DNA from: Ilex aquifolium
Lineage: Eukaryota > Streptophyta > Magnoliopsida > Aquifoliales > Aquifoliaceae
Assembly: GCA_951799425.1 (NCBI GenBank)
Contig: OX637395.1
Coordinates: 41,345,173 to 41,409,172 of the forward strand
Direction: 5' to 3'
Length of the DNA: 64,000 nucleotides
The notes below the pieces were generated by a model. That model worked only from the letters and a program-made list of their open reading frames with translations. It was not told the DNA's origin and did no database searches. A program made the position numbers and the translations under genes. Shown in pieces: positions 48,258 through 59,283 of this stretch (position 1 is the first letter of the stretch; every line of letters begins with the position of its first letter).

Positions 48258-49133
48258 AGGATGCTTTTGGTAACATTTTTATTTTTATGTAGTAAAAAAT
48301 AAAACATGTTTGGTAGTCATTTACATTTAAAAAATTATGAAAATAAAAATAAAAAACATGTTTGGTATTATACAGAAAATCTATATCCCAACACCACCAA
48401 ACCCATCACCACCAACCACCCACACCCAAAACTCACCACCACCAACCACCCACACCTAAAACCCACAACTACCACCAGCCACCCAACCACCATAACCAGT
48501 CATCCAATCACCACCAAAATCCAATCGAAACATCACTCACCACCAAAACCCATCACCTCCGAAAACCCACACCCACCAACAACCACTCAGCACCCCTCGA
48601 AACCCCCTGAAACCCACCTTTCTTTCTCGTTCTCTTTCTCTCTCTCACACACACACATACACACTCAAATATAACAATATATACATAGATAGAGGGCTTG
48701 AAGATACAGATCTAGGGTTTGAAGGTACAAAGAGAGCTCGATGGAGATGGAGTAATGACTTCTGGATCCGAGAACTCCTTCACAGCGATTGGAGATGGCG
48801 ATGACTTCGGCTTCGTCTTTGTCGTTGGCATCGAGAGAGACAGAGACGACAAATAAGGGTGAAACACGGAGGGGGCCTTTTATACTCAAGCAAAAAAATT
48901 CTTTTTTGTTGCTAAGGATGATCAAAGTTAATATCTCATTAAATCCCCTTTTGCTACGCGTATTTGTTTTAATTTTTGATGTTTTCAAAAACATCCTTTT
49001 GGATGTTTTCATATTTTAGCCTTGTTTTCAAAATGGAGTAATTAAAAAAAAATTAAAAAAATTAAAAAAATGCGTTTTTTTTTTTGCCATAAAAAAAAAA
49101 CAAAAACTAATGTTACCAAACGGGACCTTAATA
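48258..49133. mobile_element. Probable hAT-type element (TTTGGTAACA ends) with low-complexity Thr/Pro frame
   Basis: The left edge AGGATGCTTTTGGTAACATT is mirrored at the right edge, whose reverse complement reads AGGTCCCGTTTGGTAACATT. Such ends are frequent in plant non-autonomous elements. Inside, a CCACCA-rich tract (48395-48600) makes a Thr/Pro/His-rich open frame (48306-48674). A GATGGAGATGG / TCTAGGGTTTGAAGG section follows. A target duplication was not identified. The open frame is probably a by-product of the repeat, not a gene. Confidence 0.5.
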
Positions 49134-50757
49134 TTATCCTGACCAGATTAAACATCTAAATAAAACGCAGGATTTCTCCTAAAGCTGTAACAGAACGGTA
49201 AAAGCAAACATACAGATTCACTCTCTTCGGTGTTCACCAAGTCTTCTTTGCCGATTTGTAGATTCCGGCGAAGATCCGAGGTTTGTCTTTTCCCTTTTGT
49301 CTCTTATTATTCTTCATTTTGTTTTCCAGTCGATGAACGGAGTTGTGCTGCTCTCTTCTTCTTCTTCTTCTTCTTCTGGTCAGTTGCTGTACTCAATCGA
49401 CCTCCGCCACTCTCTCTTTTCCCCTTATTTTTTCTCCTTCCTCCCTTTCTTTCTTCTCTTTGGCATTTTATCAAACATTTGGGATTCGCATACAGAAATA
49501 GCATTTGGGCCTGGGAAATGGCGGACTATTTTTATATGTTGTAAAAATATCAAACTTTCTCCTTCTCTTTCTTTTTCTTTCTTCTCTCTTTTGCTTTTTA
49601 TACACACCAATTGAGTCCTGGGTAGACAGCAAAATCATTTTTTTTTTAATTTTTTTTTCCCTCTATCTGGGCAGTGGCAATTGGCAAACGGCTGTCCAAA
49701 ATCCCATCTTTCTTTTTGGCTATGTTTGATTACTTAATTTTTGTAATTGCTTTGCTTAGTTGTTTAATTGCTGAACTACTCTTTATAGTTTGATTTGTTA
49801 TTCCTTAATTGATTCAATATGACATTGACGCAATAATGTAATTGTTTGCTTAATATTCAAGTAATCACATTACTCACATTACATTTACTGCAATTATTTA
49901 CCATTTTCATTGAAGGAAAACTTACTTGAATGTTATCTACAACATGCGCCTGGCGCCTTAAATAATTATGAACACTAGTAGTACCAATTGAAAAATGCAA
50001 TTACAAACACATGGCCTGATTGTATACAAAACAGGCAATATATACATACATGGGTGTGTGTGTGTGAGTGTGTTGCTCTTCACAGATCTTATTCGTGCTG
50101 TAATTTTGTGTAACTAGTAATAATCCCGTGCTTGTACTCTACAATACTAAAAATTGAACATTAATTGTGCAACATTTATATTATAAATAGCAATTTAACT
50201 ATGCAATTTAAAATTAAAGTCAACTGAGAGAAAATGAGAAGGTGGTGTGGATTAGTGGAGTTGTTCGGCATTAGAGAGTGTGTTGGTTGAGTTATTTGAT
50301 ATTGTGGATCGTCCTGAAAAGATGATGTTTTTGAGCGGGGAAAAAAAATTTTGGGGTGCATTTTGTACTATTGGATCAAAGTAGATAAAAATTAGATCAA
50401 TCTTGACTGTTATTGTGTTTTTATAAGTTGAACAATTCAACTTACTAACTGTAATATTATATAGATTTTGTATAGGACTGATTTACATTAACTTGGTCTA
50501 TATGCTTGGGGCATGTACAAGTTAACAGTCGGTATGTCTCTATAATCTGCATGTCATTTTGGTGTGTTTGTTATGGTGCAATAACATTTTGCCAAAGTTT
50601 ACCTATGTCGTGAGGAAGAAGAGCCATTGGTTGCCTCAGATCAACTGGCTGGTTCAGTTTGGGTAACAGAATTCTGTTAATCACTTACAGTCACCTGATT
50701 TTTCATAATCTACATGGTAATTGCTTTCAGGCTTTATCTTCTCATTCAACATACAAC

Positions 50758-51590
50758 ATGATGAATTTTGCTATATCCCTGGGTAGAAGATTGAATATTC
50801 GCGAGCTGGTTACCAGTGTTCCTGTTTACAGCACTGCTAGTGGTATAATCTTCATACTACTTTGTCAAGACTTGTACCATTTGTATTCTATGTTGGTTGT
50901 GTATGTTTGTTGGATCTAACAATGTTTTTATATGTAGATGTATCTGGAGGTGGTTTCAGCTTGATGTTCAGGCGCTGGGCTACCAAAAAGACAGCAGGAT
51001 CCACAAAGAACGGGCGTGACTCCAAACCAAAGAATCTTGGGGTGAAGAAGTTTGGTGGAGAGGTGAGATGATGTTATTTTTTAGCTTCAATAAAAACTGG
51101 GAAAAGGTTTATGATGATGAGGGTTTATTATGTAGAAGGTTCAAAAAGACAGCTTGATGTTCGGCATGATTTGGAATCAAGTTTTAATTTTTGTTCTGTT
51201 TTCATTATGTTCTCGAAGCGTTTCCAAAATATTTCTGAAATGTTTCTGTTTCTAAGCTGACGGAAATTATTCACTGAAATGGCATTTTTATCCTTGAATA
51301 CCAGTTACCGGCTGAAACATAATTTGCTTACAGACACCTTTTTTTAAATTGTGCAGAGAGTGATAACAGGGAACATTATTGTTCGTCAAAGGGGCACCCG
51401 TTTTCATCCAGGAGATTATGTTGGAATTGGGAAGGATCACACCCTATTTGCTTTGAAAGAAGGGTGTGTCAAGTTTGAACGTGACAAGCTTAGCGGACGC
51501 AAGTGGGTGCATGTTGTCCCCAAGGAAGGGCATGTGCTTCACCCTGTCTACTCCAATTCTGCAGCTCCCAAGCTGAAGACAGCTACTTAA
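50758..51590 (+). CDS. Large ribosomal subunit protein bL27, mitochondrial
   Basis: Three coding exons, 50758-50842, 50938-51062 and 51357-51590 (phases 1 and 0), encode 147 aa. The first about 40 residues ([18 protein letters not shown] through FSLMFRRWA) form a basic mitochondrial presequence. The bL27 fold follows, starting [20 protein letters not shown]. It keeps the glycine/lysine-rich N-arm that in this family reaches the peptidyl-transferase centre, then [20 protein letters not shown] and [20 protein letters not shown]. Two adjacent ATGs are present; the first is used here. Chloroplast bL27 is longer and differs in its transit peptide, so the mitochondrial assignment is an inference from length and presequence. 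Intron 3 carries a remnant of the CAAGGATCAAAAT hAT family. Confidence 0.93.
51215..51297. mobile_element. Truncated end of the CAAGGATCAAAAT hAT family in the bL27m gene
   Basis: The block CGAAGCGTTTCCAAAATATT, TCTGAAATGTTTCTGTTTCT, AAGCTGACGG and TTTTTATCCTTG aligns in order with the right end of the complete element at about 42475-42564 (CGTTTCCGAAACATTTC, GTTTCTGTTTTTGAGCTGAC, TTTTGATCCTTG). No opposite end was found, so this is a decayed fragment. Confidence 0.7.
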
Positions 51591-52063
51591 AATTTCTTTA
51601 TTATAATCTAATAGTGTTTCAGCATTACAGTGACAATTTTGTAGGCAATTGTGGTACATCCTTTTCTTTTAATGGGCAAAATGGCCACCTTGCACTTTTG
51701 TTGCCAAACAGGCAGGGTTATTTGCTTAAATACTTTCATAGTTGCAACTCTTTCTTTCCTTGGAACTGCAGAAATGTTAATTGCAACATTTGTCGAGGTA
51801 GTTGATATCGAATCTCTCTCTCTCTCTCTCTCTCTCTCCGGTGGAGACTGCATCTTTTTGCAGGTTTCATTTGTCCTCTCCCTTCCTTCGATAGTTATAC
51901 TGTCTTCAAGTCAAGTCCAATATATACCAGACAATGTATGGAAAAAAAAAGTTCATCCATGAGCAAGCATGATGAGAAAAGAAAGATTAGAATTGACATA
52001 GATGTGTACAATGATATTCAGTATGCATCATACATTGTTGAAGTACCATTACTCCATACATTA
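51591..52063. other. Convergent 3' flanks of bL27m and MTERF2
   Basis: The space between the two stop codons is under 0.5 kb and should contain both 3' UTRs. A (CT)n microsatellite sits at about 51811-51838. No gene is present. Confidence 0.6.
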
Positions 52064-55000
52064 TTATGACCACAACAGATTTTGAGTATCCTCTTCATAT
52101 GAACTGAATTGTGTTCTCCTTGAGCACTCTGAGGAAGAATATTCATCTTCGGAAAAATCAATTTGTGTTCTCTCTATGGAGCTATCAATTTGAGAATCTG
52201 ACAAGGATTCATCCATGATACCAGATTCAAATCTTCGACGCTTTTCCACTGCAGCCTTGACCCTCTGATCAAATTCTTCATCTGTGCTTGCCAACATGTA
52301 CCGCAGCTTGAAATTTATCCTGTTCTCCACCAGGACCTTGTGCCTTGGGATTATTCGGCCATCAAGAGAATAACTGAAAAACCTGAAAATGATCATATTA
52401 CCGTCAGTCTTGGAGCTATACCAGCAGATTCAAAAGATTATTTTTTTTTTCCTCTTATTTCTGCACGTAAAATTATCTCCATGATTAGCATTCCTTTCAT
52501 ACTGAACAGCATTAACAGCATGTTATCTGCACCCTGAGATTATATAAGCCTCTAAGCTAATTCCATTGGAACTTGTTCTAATTCAATTCAATCAGGCCTT
52601 CTAACGACAAGTTAACAAGACCCACGTACTGCTTTCGAGCAAGAGTTGTACGTTGCTAGTATAAAATTGAAGATGAACAAGGCTCTCAGTGATGTTGTTC
52701 ACCTTGGAAACTCAATGAGATCCTGTAAAGGGCGGACCATTGTTCTCCGCAGATATTGATACTTGGGACGAAGGAGATCTATATTGTACCGGAGTAGCAT
52801 GGGGAAATTGGCAATCATCTCACCCAAAAGTCGAAGAGGTATGCCAAGAGACAAAAAATATTTCACATTGGGATCAAGTTTATTTGCTATGCTGCATCCC
52901 AAGAGCTCTGGTCCTGAAGCTATCACCTTCCCAATATCCTTCCGGGAGACTCCAGCTTTTGTCAACAAGAATACGACCTGCAGGAAACCCAATTTAGTTT
53001 GCGAATAGGTTATGGCTAACTTGAGTTACACTAGAAGCAACAAAAGGATGTTATATTGTTCTTCATGAAATGTGATTAATCAAGTTTCCTTTGATACATA
53101 GATTATGAAGCCTGGACAGTATAATAGTCAGGACATCGATTGACCCTTCTTTGCACTATTATTTATCTGATATCGTGATACTGATCTATCAATGTAATGC
53201 TGTCAGTAATTAGAAGCAACCAAAGACAGCATTACGTCAAAGAGAGTGAGATTGAATAAAAAATAGTCCACCAAGGGAATGACACCGAATAAAATGTTTA
53301 TATCTCGCACAAAAAGAGTGGATCATCGAATAAAAAAGGGTGAATCATCAATGTATTGGGTTGTGGTGTTTAAAAGGGGTTCTCACATTCTTTGTTAAAT
53401 TTTTGTGGGAAGAGGTAATTGTGGTGGGTTAGATTTTAATTGTCAATTAATTTGGGCTAAAATCGAAAAACTGAGCAATATTATTTGAGCACTAGGGATA
53501 AGCCGTAATGAAGTCCTACAGGCTACACTATCCTGATACAATGACAAACTTCAACATCTAAAGTATCCAAAAGTTAGATTTTATTTACTTCCAAGCTCTT
53601 TCCTCATGATGATTGATACTTTGCTATGTCAACAAATAGAACATTTAAACTGAGATGACACAAAAGAAAATGAAGGAGAAGAAAAAGAAGAAGAAGAGTG
53701 ACAAACCACTGGGCGCATTTTTTTGTGGAGGCTGTACGTTAGTAATGGAGGAAACTTGACAAGCATATTGCCGATGGCATCTTCTTGAACACCTATGGCC
53801 TGTAAAAATTGTACCTTCACATAGAGGAAAAAATTATTATCAGTACCAAAAATAGAGAACTCGACAAAAACTTATTTTATGTAGTTAGGCGAAAAACAGA
53901 GCAAGGTACTGAGAGAGGGAAGAACACCCTCCAACCATTACAGCTTGAGATTGTTTGAACTGACTACAATATATTACCAGCCTAGTAGGCTCGGCGGTAT
54001 TTCTTTAGACTCTCAATTTGACTTCAAGGGCTCAAGTCTTTTTAGCATAAAACAATTGAGAGAAAATCTCTTGTAGACTACAGTTATATAGTTATGTTGC
54101 AAGATATCTCCTACTTATAATGGAGTTCAATTGCACTACAATTTCCACAGTGTAAGAAGCAAAGGCATACCTTCGGCACAATGGTGCTCTCCAAATCAAC
54201 ACAGAAAATCATTGGTTTTATAGTTAGAATTCTCCTCATACCATCTCGGGATATACCAAGGTAGTATAGATACTTAACAAGAGGCTTCCAGCTGTCTTCA
54301 ATGCTACAAGCCATCAATTGTGGCCTAAAAGCCAGTAATCTTCCCAAATCTTCATTGCTGAGACCAAAGTCCTTGAGATAAGTAACCTGGATGAACAAAG
54401 ACGTCGTTTGCAATATCAGTATTGGTTAAGTGACTACGATATATATCTATCTCCAGCTACTTTATAATGATGATGAGACCATTCCCTAGACCAGAAACAA
54501 AATCAAACAAAAGAGAGATAGAGAGTACAGAATTTAGTCGACTACCTTTTGGTTCATCTCTTCCATAGAAAGGTAACCGAGCACCTTAGGACAGTCAAAA
54601 ACCATCGTCCCAAAATCCTTCTCATCCATACCCATCTCAAGATAAAACTCTGAGCGAGACTTCAATTCTTCCATGCTGAAAGACAACAATTCAGGACATC
54701 GGCTCACAACATAACCCATCCAGTTCCTCCTGACTCCATTGCTCTCTAGATACCCAACAATCTCATCCAACTCACCAATGCCGCGCTTCAATGCATTTTC
54801 TCCTGCTTTTGTCAATGCAACCCCAATAAATCTCCCAGTCACATGAATTGACTTCAACCATTCAGCAGTATGCCTTATTGAATCAAGATTTCCTCTTGAC
54901 ATGCATATCAGCTTCCCAATCTGGGGATATGATAATCCATTGTGTTTCAACCACCTATAGAATTCAGTAATCATAACCCAGATAATAAGCTTTATTGTGA

Positions 55001-55989
55001 TTCATCCCTTCTTGTTCATTCTTCCGGAAAGTATATAAATGACATTGAAATGTTTCTGTTTTTTTTTTATTTGCTTATGAAAAATTCATGATTACTTATG
55101 ATATTCTCTTAGAATAGCACAGAGACTTTTAGAGAGTATACTATAAGTACACAACATTGAACACCAAAACAGTTATTAACCCGAAATCAACCTGAAGAAC
55201 AAATTTCTAGCGGATATAGTCTTTGTACCTGATGAGTGGGACAACATTAGAGTTATCTATGAAGGTTTTGGCGCGAACATTGAAGGATGATTGTGAAAAT
55301 TCAGGCAATCGTTTCATTGAAGCAGCTTGAATCATAACATAGTCAATAAAATCAGATAACTTTGAAGCCAAATTGGTATAGTAAGTGATCCCAAACTTCC
55401 CCTTTCTCATTGCTTCCTTGAAAATCTCCAGAGTCACGTTCCGCCGAATCTTAAGCGCCTTCATTATCATCTCATCATCATCACCATCCTTGCCTTTGCT
55501 ATCAAAGAGTCTCTGTAGAGGCGGCAAAGAACTGCTCACATCTGTGTCGCTTGGTGATTGCACGTAGATGGAACCCGGAAATTGAGGGGTCCTTTTTGTT
55601 ATGAGCGACATTTCAAGAAGCTTCACTTTGTCCTCTTCTGGTATTGGTTGCTTCAATTTGTCCTCTTCTGGTATTGGGTGTTCTTGCTCTTCTTGTTCTA
55701 CTTGTTGGAGCTTTGGGTTTGGGTGTTGTGGGTGTGAGAGGTGGCTGAGGAGGAGGGCGGTGGATTTGGAGTTGTGTTTTCGGAGGGTTACTTCTTCATT
55801 ATTTAATGTGGTTGTGGTGGTGATTTCTGGGTTTTGAACAATTCGGGGAGGGAGAGAGGAGGAGGAGATGGTGAAGAGGCGGGAGGGTTTGGAGGTGGTA
55901 ATGGAGAGGTGGATGAAGTTCGGTGAGGGCAGTCTCGGAGGTGGAGGAGAGAGAGTTGCTTGGAGTGCTGATGAAGTCGGAATTGGCAT
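52064..55989 (-). CDS. MTERF2: Transcription termination factor MTERF2-type, chloroplast (EMB2219-like)
   Basis: Six exons, 55989-55229, 54954-54546, 54386-54171, 53814-53707, 52977-52703 and 52382-52064, encode 695 aa. The start MPIPTSSALQATLSPPPPRL gives a Ser/Thr/Pro-rich chloroplast transit peptide. An earlier in-frame ATG at 56112 would add 41 residues encoded partly by a (GA/TC)n microsatellite and seems less likely. The middle and C-terminal parts are a solenoid of mTERF repeats with the typical PxLLxxS pattern: CPELLSFSMEEL, RPQLMACSIEDSW, FPPLLTYSLHKKM, GPELLGCSIANKL, FPMLLRYNIDLL, FPRFFSYSLDGRI. The C-terminus is acidic (about 645-695). From memory it best matches Arabidopsis EMB2219, an essential chloroplast mTERF. 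Such proteins bind nucleic acids and affect organellar transcription or RNA maturation. The start lies about 290 bp from the divergent AP-3 sigma ATG. Confidence 0.92.
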
Positions 55990-56283
55990 TATAACATTTC
56001 CAATGGAGGAAATATGGATTGAGTAGCGGGAGCTGGAAGGAGGAGAATACTTGTACAGGATGTGGAGAGAGAGAGAGAGAGAGAGAGAGAAATTTTGGGG
56101 CGAAAGTAACATTCTAAAAAATATTTGGGGTAAAACAAGAATATACTTGGTATCAGAAACAACTATTCTCGCAAAAACGCGCGTCGTTAGTCACAGTCGC
56201 CATGACCAGTCCTCGTCATCATAGAGGGCACAAGACTCGCAGAAACTCTGTAAGGAGTGGGAAGACCGGACGGAGATCTCAGA
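55990..56283. promoter_or_regulatory. Compact divergent promoter between MTERF2 and AP-3 sigma
   Basis: Two genes start in opposite directions within 294 bp (ATGs at 55989 minus and 56284 plus), so one short region must serve both. It holds a GA/CT microsatellite (about 56067-56091) on the MTERF2 side and a CG-rich ACGCGCGTCG word at about 56176. An upstream ATG at 56202 on the plus strand opens a 90-codon frame that overlaps the AP-3 sigma start in another frame. Confidence 0.6.
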
Positions 56284-59283
56284 ATGATACGAGCGGTGAT
56301 AGTGATGAACGATCAAGGCAAGCCTCGTCTCGTCAAATTCTACGACTATCAGGTCACTACAATTTCTCTAACCCTACCCTCCGTTTGGTTCCCGAGAAAA
56401 CGAAAGAAAATAAACCTAAAAATCTTGTTTTACCTTTTCGATTTCTTTTGTTTTTGTTGTTGATTCGGTTGTGATATGAATTGTAAGGTTAGCCTGTGGA
56501 GAAGCAGCAGGAGCTCATTCGTACCATATATGGAGGTCACCTTGAGACTTTTTCTCTCAGCTCATCTCTTGCACTGCAATCTTGTACTTTCTTTACATGT
56601 TTTGTGGTATATAATGAGGGTGTTTCATTGGTCAACTTGTGGTTATACTTGCTTATAAATGTATATTACTTTCAGTTGCATAGCTCTATTTTTTTTGCCA
56701 TGAATCTAGGGCTTGCATTGTGTCTCAATTAAGCACAAATTATGTCATCTAACTTTCTCATCTTATCATTCTGTCAATTTTTATTCCGATGTTGATTTTG
56801 TTAATTGAGATTAGGGGAGTCATGTATTCTGCATTCTTCTTAATTGGAGTTTAAGTTTGATCTTGGAGTGTTGAGAGTATTTCTCACTTGTTTGTTTATT
56901 TGATTCACGGAAAAAAATTTGTTATACATGTAATTCATTGTTTTCTGCGGTCGAATGAATTTTTGTTACTTCCTTTTACTACAGTTCTATGCAGTAGAGC
57001 TGAGAATCTGAGCAACTTCATTCAGGCTGATTCAATTTTTGGACCAGTATGTTTGTTCTCCTCATTCGACCTTCCTCTTGAAATTCTTTCTTGTTCAGAT
57101 ATGAATTACGAAGCTCATAAATGGCAATGTTTAGTAAATGTGAGCTGTTTGAATATCAACAGGAATTGTTATAAAATATATATCATTCTTTACTACTGTG
57201 CGGCTATTGTTAAAGTCTGAATTTGTAATATATTTCCTGTCACTAAACACTACATCTTCGGTTAATCAATGCTCAATTTCTCTTTCTGGAAATTCAGAAT
57301 GAGAATAGCTTTACCTATTGTTTGTATCTGTCTTAGAAAACCTGCTGTTGATCCTCCATTTACTTCTTTATGGCTGAGAATTGAGAAAGAGAAACTCACA
57401 CTTTGACCCGTGATCACGTCTTCCATACGCCCTGTTGTTACTTTGAAACATTTTTGTTGCTCTGTCAATTTTATATCATTGGAAAACACGGTAACATCTG
57501 ATTTACAATACAACAAATGCTGTTTTCTTCTCTCATGTGCTCTATATTTATGTAAGTTATTGGCCAATAAGAGCGATAGCCATGACATGTTATGCAAGAA
57601 ACAATGGTCTGTTCTTCTATTTACACTGAATTGAAAATTGATTTAGTTTGACCGCTCAATTTGAAATTCTCTTCTTGGGAAGAACTACATTCCAATCAGG
57701 ACCTCCATATTAGCATCGTCTCTGATACTAAATTCGAATGATTTATGACCTATAAATTGCTGACCTCTTTGGTATTGGTGGTGATTGTGTTTCACAATTT
57801 ATTCTTAACATTCCCTGGTTTGAAGTGCTAGAGAACTTCACATTTGTATGGTCTTCGCACTTGCAGGATGCTCGACTTGTATACAAGACATATGCCACAC
57901 TGTATTTTGTCTTCATATTTGACAGCTCTGAAAATGAGCTTGCAATGCTAGATCTTGTGCAAGGTACATCAAAGCCTCATCTTCTAGTTAATCATTCAGT
58001 TGCTTAACCTTATGTAGCCTTTAATGTTAAATGCGTGGTTATAGCTATCAGTTCATTGACCCACTGCCATTAAAACAGCTGAAACAATAAAAATAAATAT
58101 GGCTCAATCAGTGGTTTCTTTATGTTTCAAAATTTCTGCTTGTAGTGTAATATGTATATCTATAATATTCTAAGGTACTTAGTTTCTCATATTGAATCAG
58201 ACAAATGCTTCTGAATTTCAGTTTTCGTGGAGACATTGGACAAGTGCTTCAGTAATGTGTGTGAGCTTGACATAGTGTTCAACTTCAACAAGGTCAATCT
58301 CTCTTTCTTCTGAAGTTAAATTAGTAGGGGCATGCATTAACAAACTTGTAATGGAGGGGGATTTAATGTGGAATCATTAGGAGTTCCTTCAGACTGAAAT
58401 CCTATGGTAATATTCTATTAGATAATCCCAGTTTTTTTATGTTGTGACAGAAGTACATAGAAGGGCCAATTAACCAAAGATGATTAACAGATTTGTAATT
58501 TTACAAAGCTTACTATGAGTTTGCTAGATCAAAGTTAGTTTAAGGTAGCTGTCAATGGTGAATATCACACGTTAACTTCTTCACTGTGGACAGAATCAGG
58601 TTGAACACCTTTAATCTTGTCTCTATTGAGCTCAGTTGGGCACCACACTCTATTTGAGGTCCAAGCAAGGTATAGTGATTTCACTACGCACTCCTGTGGT
58701 ACATCCACATACTGCACCAGTTGCAATGGTGATGTTTCTAAGCTTTACACCAACTCTGATGAGTTGGTAGTTTTTTTTTTTCCCAGTGTTAGCCGAGTGC
58801 TTTTAGTCCAATTAACAGGTCTTTACTAGGAATTCTGGTTTGATGACTTCCATACATGCAGTGTAGGCATATGTGCTTGTCAGATCGACAGGTTTTTCCC
58901 AAACATTACAGGAACTTCTCTCTAGTTTGATTACTTCTATGCATATACACATGCATGTTTTCTCAAAAAGTCGAGGACCTTTCTGTCTAGTTCGACAATT
59001 TCAATTCATATGGGTAAGCCTTTGATTCGTCTGGTAATTGATTTTGCAGGTGCATACTATATTAGATGAGATCATTTTGGGAGGTCAAGTTCTTGAGACA
59101 AGTTCTTCAGAAGTTATGAAAGCAGTTGAAGAAATCTCAAAGTGCCCATCTCTCTCTCTCCCCCCACCCAAAACGAAGGGGTTTTTCGATTGATGCCAAC
59201 TACTTCCTTTGTGCAGGTTGGACAGGGCCTCAAATGGAAGCATGCTTGTGCCAAAATCCATTTCTGGCTGGACGAGTCGATAG
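56284..59283 (+). CDS. AP3S: AP-3 complex subunit sigma
   Basis: Seven exons, 56284-56352, 56493-56535, 56985-57046, 57867-57963, 58222-58292, 59050-59141 and 59217-59283, encode 166 aa, the normal size for an adaptor sigma chain. The start [20 protein letters not shown] is the longin-type core strand. [20 protein letters not shown] follows, then [20 protein letters not shown] and [22 protein letters not shown]-type helices. The tail [20 protein letters not shown] ending in ISGWTSR is typical of AP-3 rather than AP-1 or AP-2 sigma. The protein joins delta, beta and mu to sort cargo to the vacuole. The last intron is only 75 nt; its donor AA/GTGCCC is weak but restores the conserved K-L-D junction. 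Confidence 0.95.

Larger units (their letters stand above)
49205..51600 (+). other. Transcribed region of the bL27m gene: 5' UTR exon, leader intron, 3' end
   Basis: A leader exon probably lies at about 49205-49280 (ending GAAGATCCGAG before GTTTGTC). It joins to an acceptor TTGCTTTCAG at 50730, which leaves a 27-nt leader before the first ATG at 50758. The resulting intron of about 1.45 kb holds a CTT microsatellite (about 49356-49378) and AT-rich DNA. Long first introns in plant leaders often enhance expression. The leader exon start is inferred. Confidence 0.45.

Noticed and set aside
48306-48674. Thr/Pro/His-rich 122-codon frame as a cell-wall protein gene
   Set aside because: It is a translation of a CCACCA simple repeat inside a transposon-like element, without signal peptide or gene structure.
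56202-56474. 90-codon frame as an independent protein
   Set aside because: It overlaps the conserved AP-3 sigma start in another frame; it is at most an upstream ORF.
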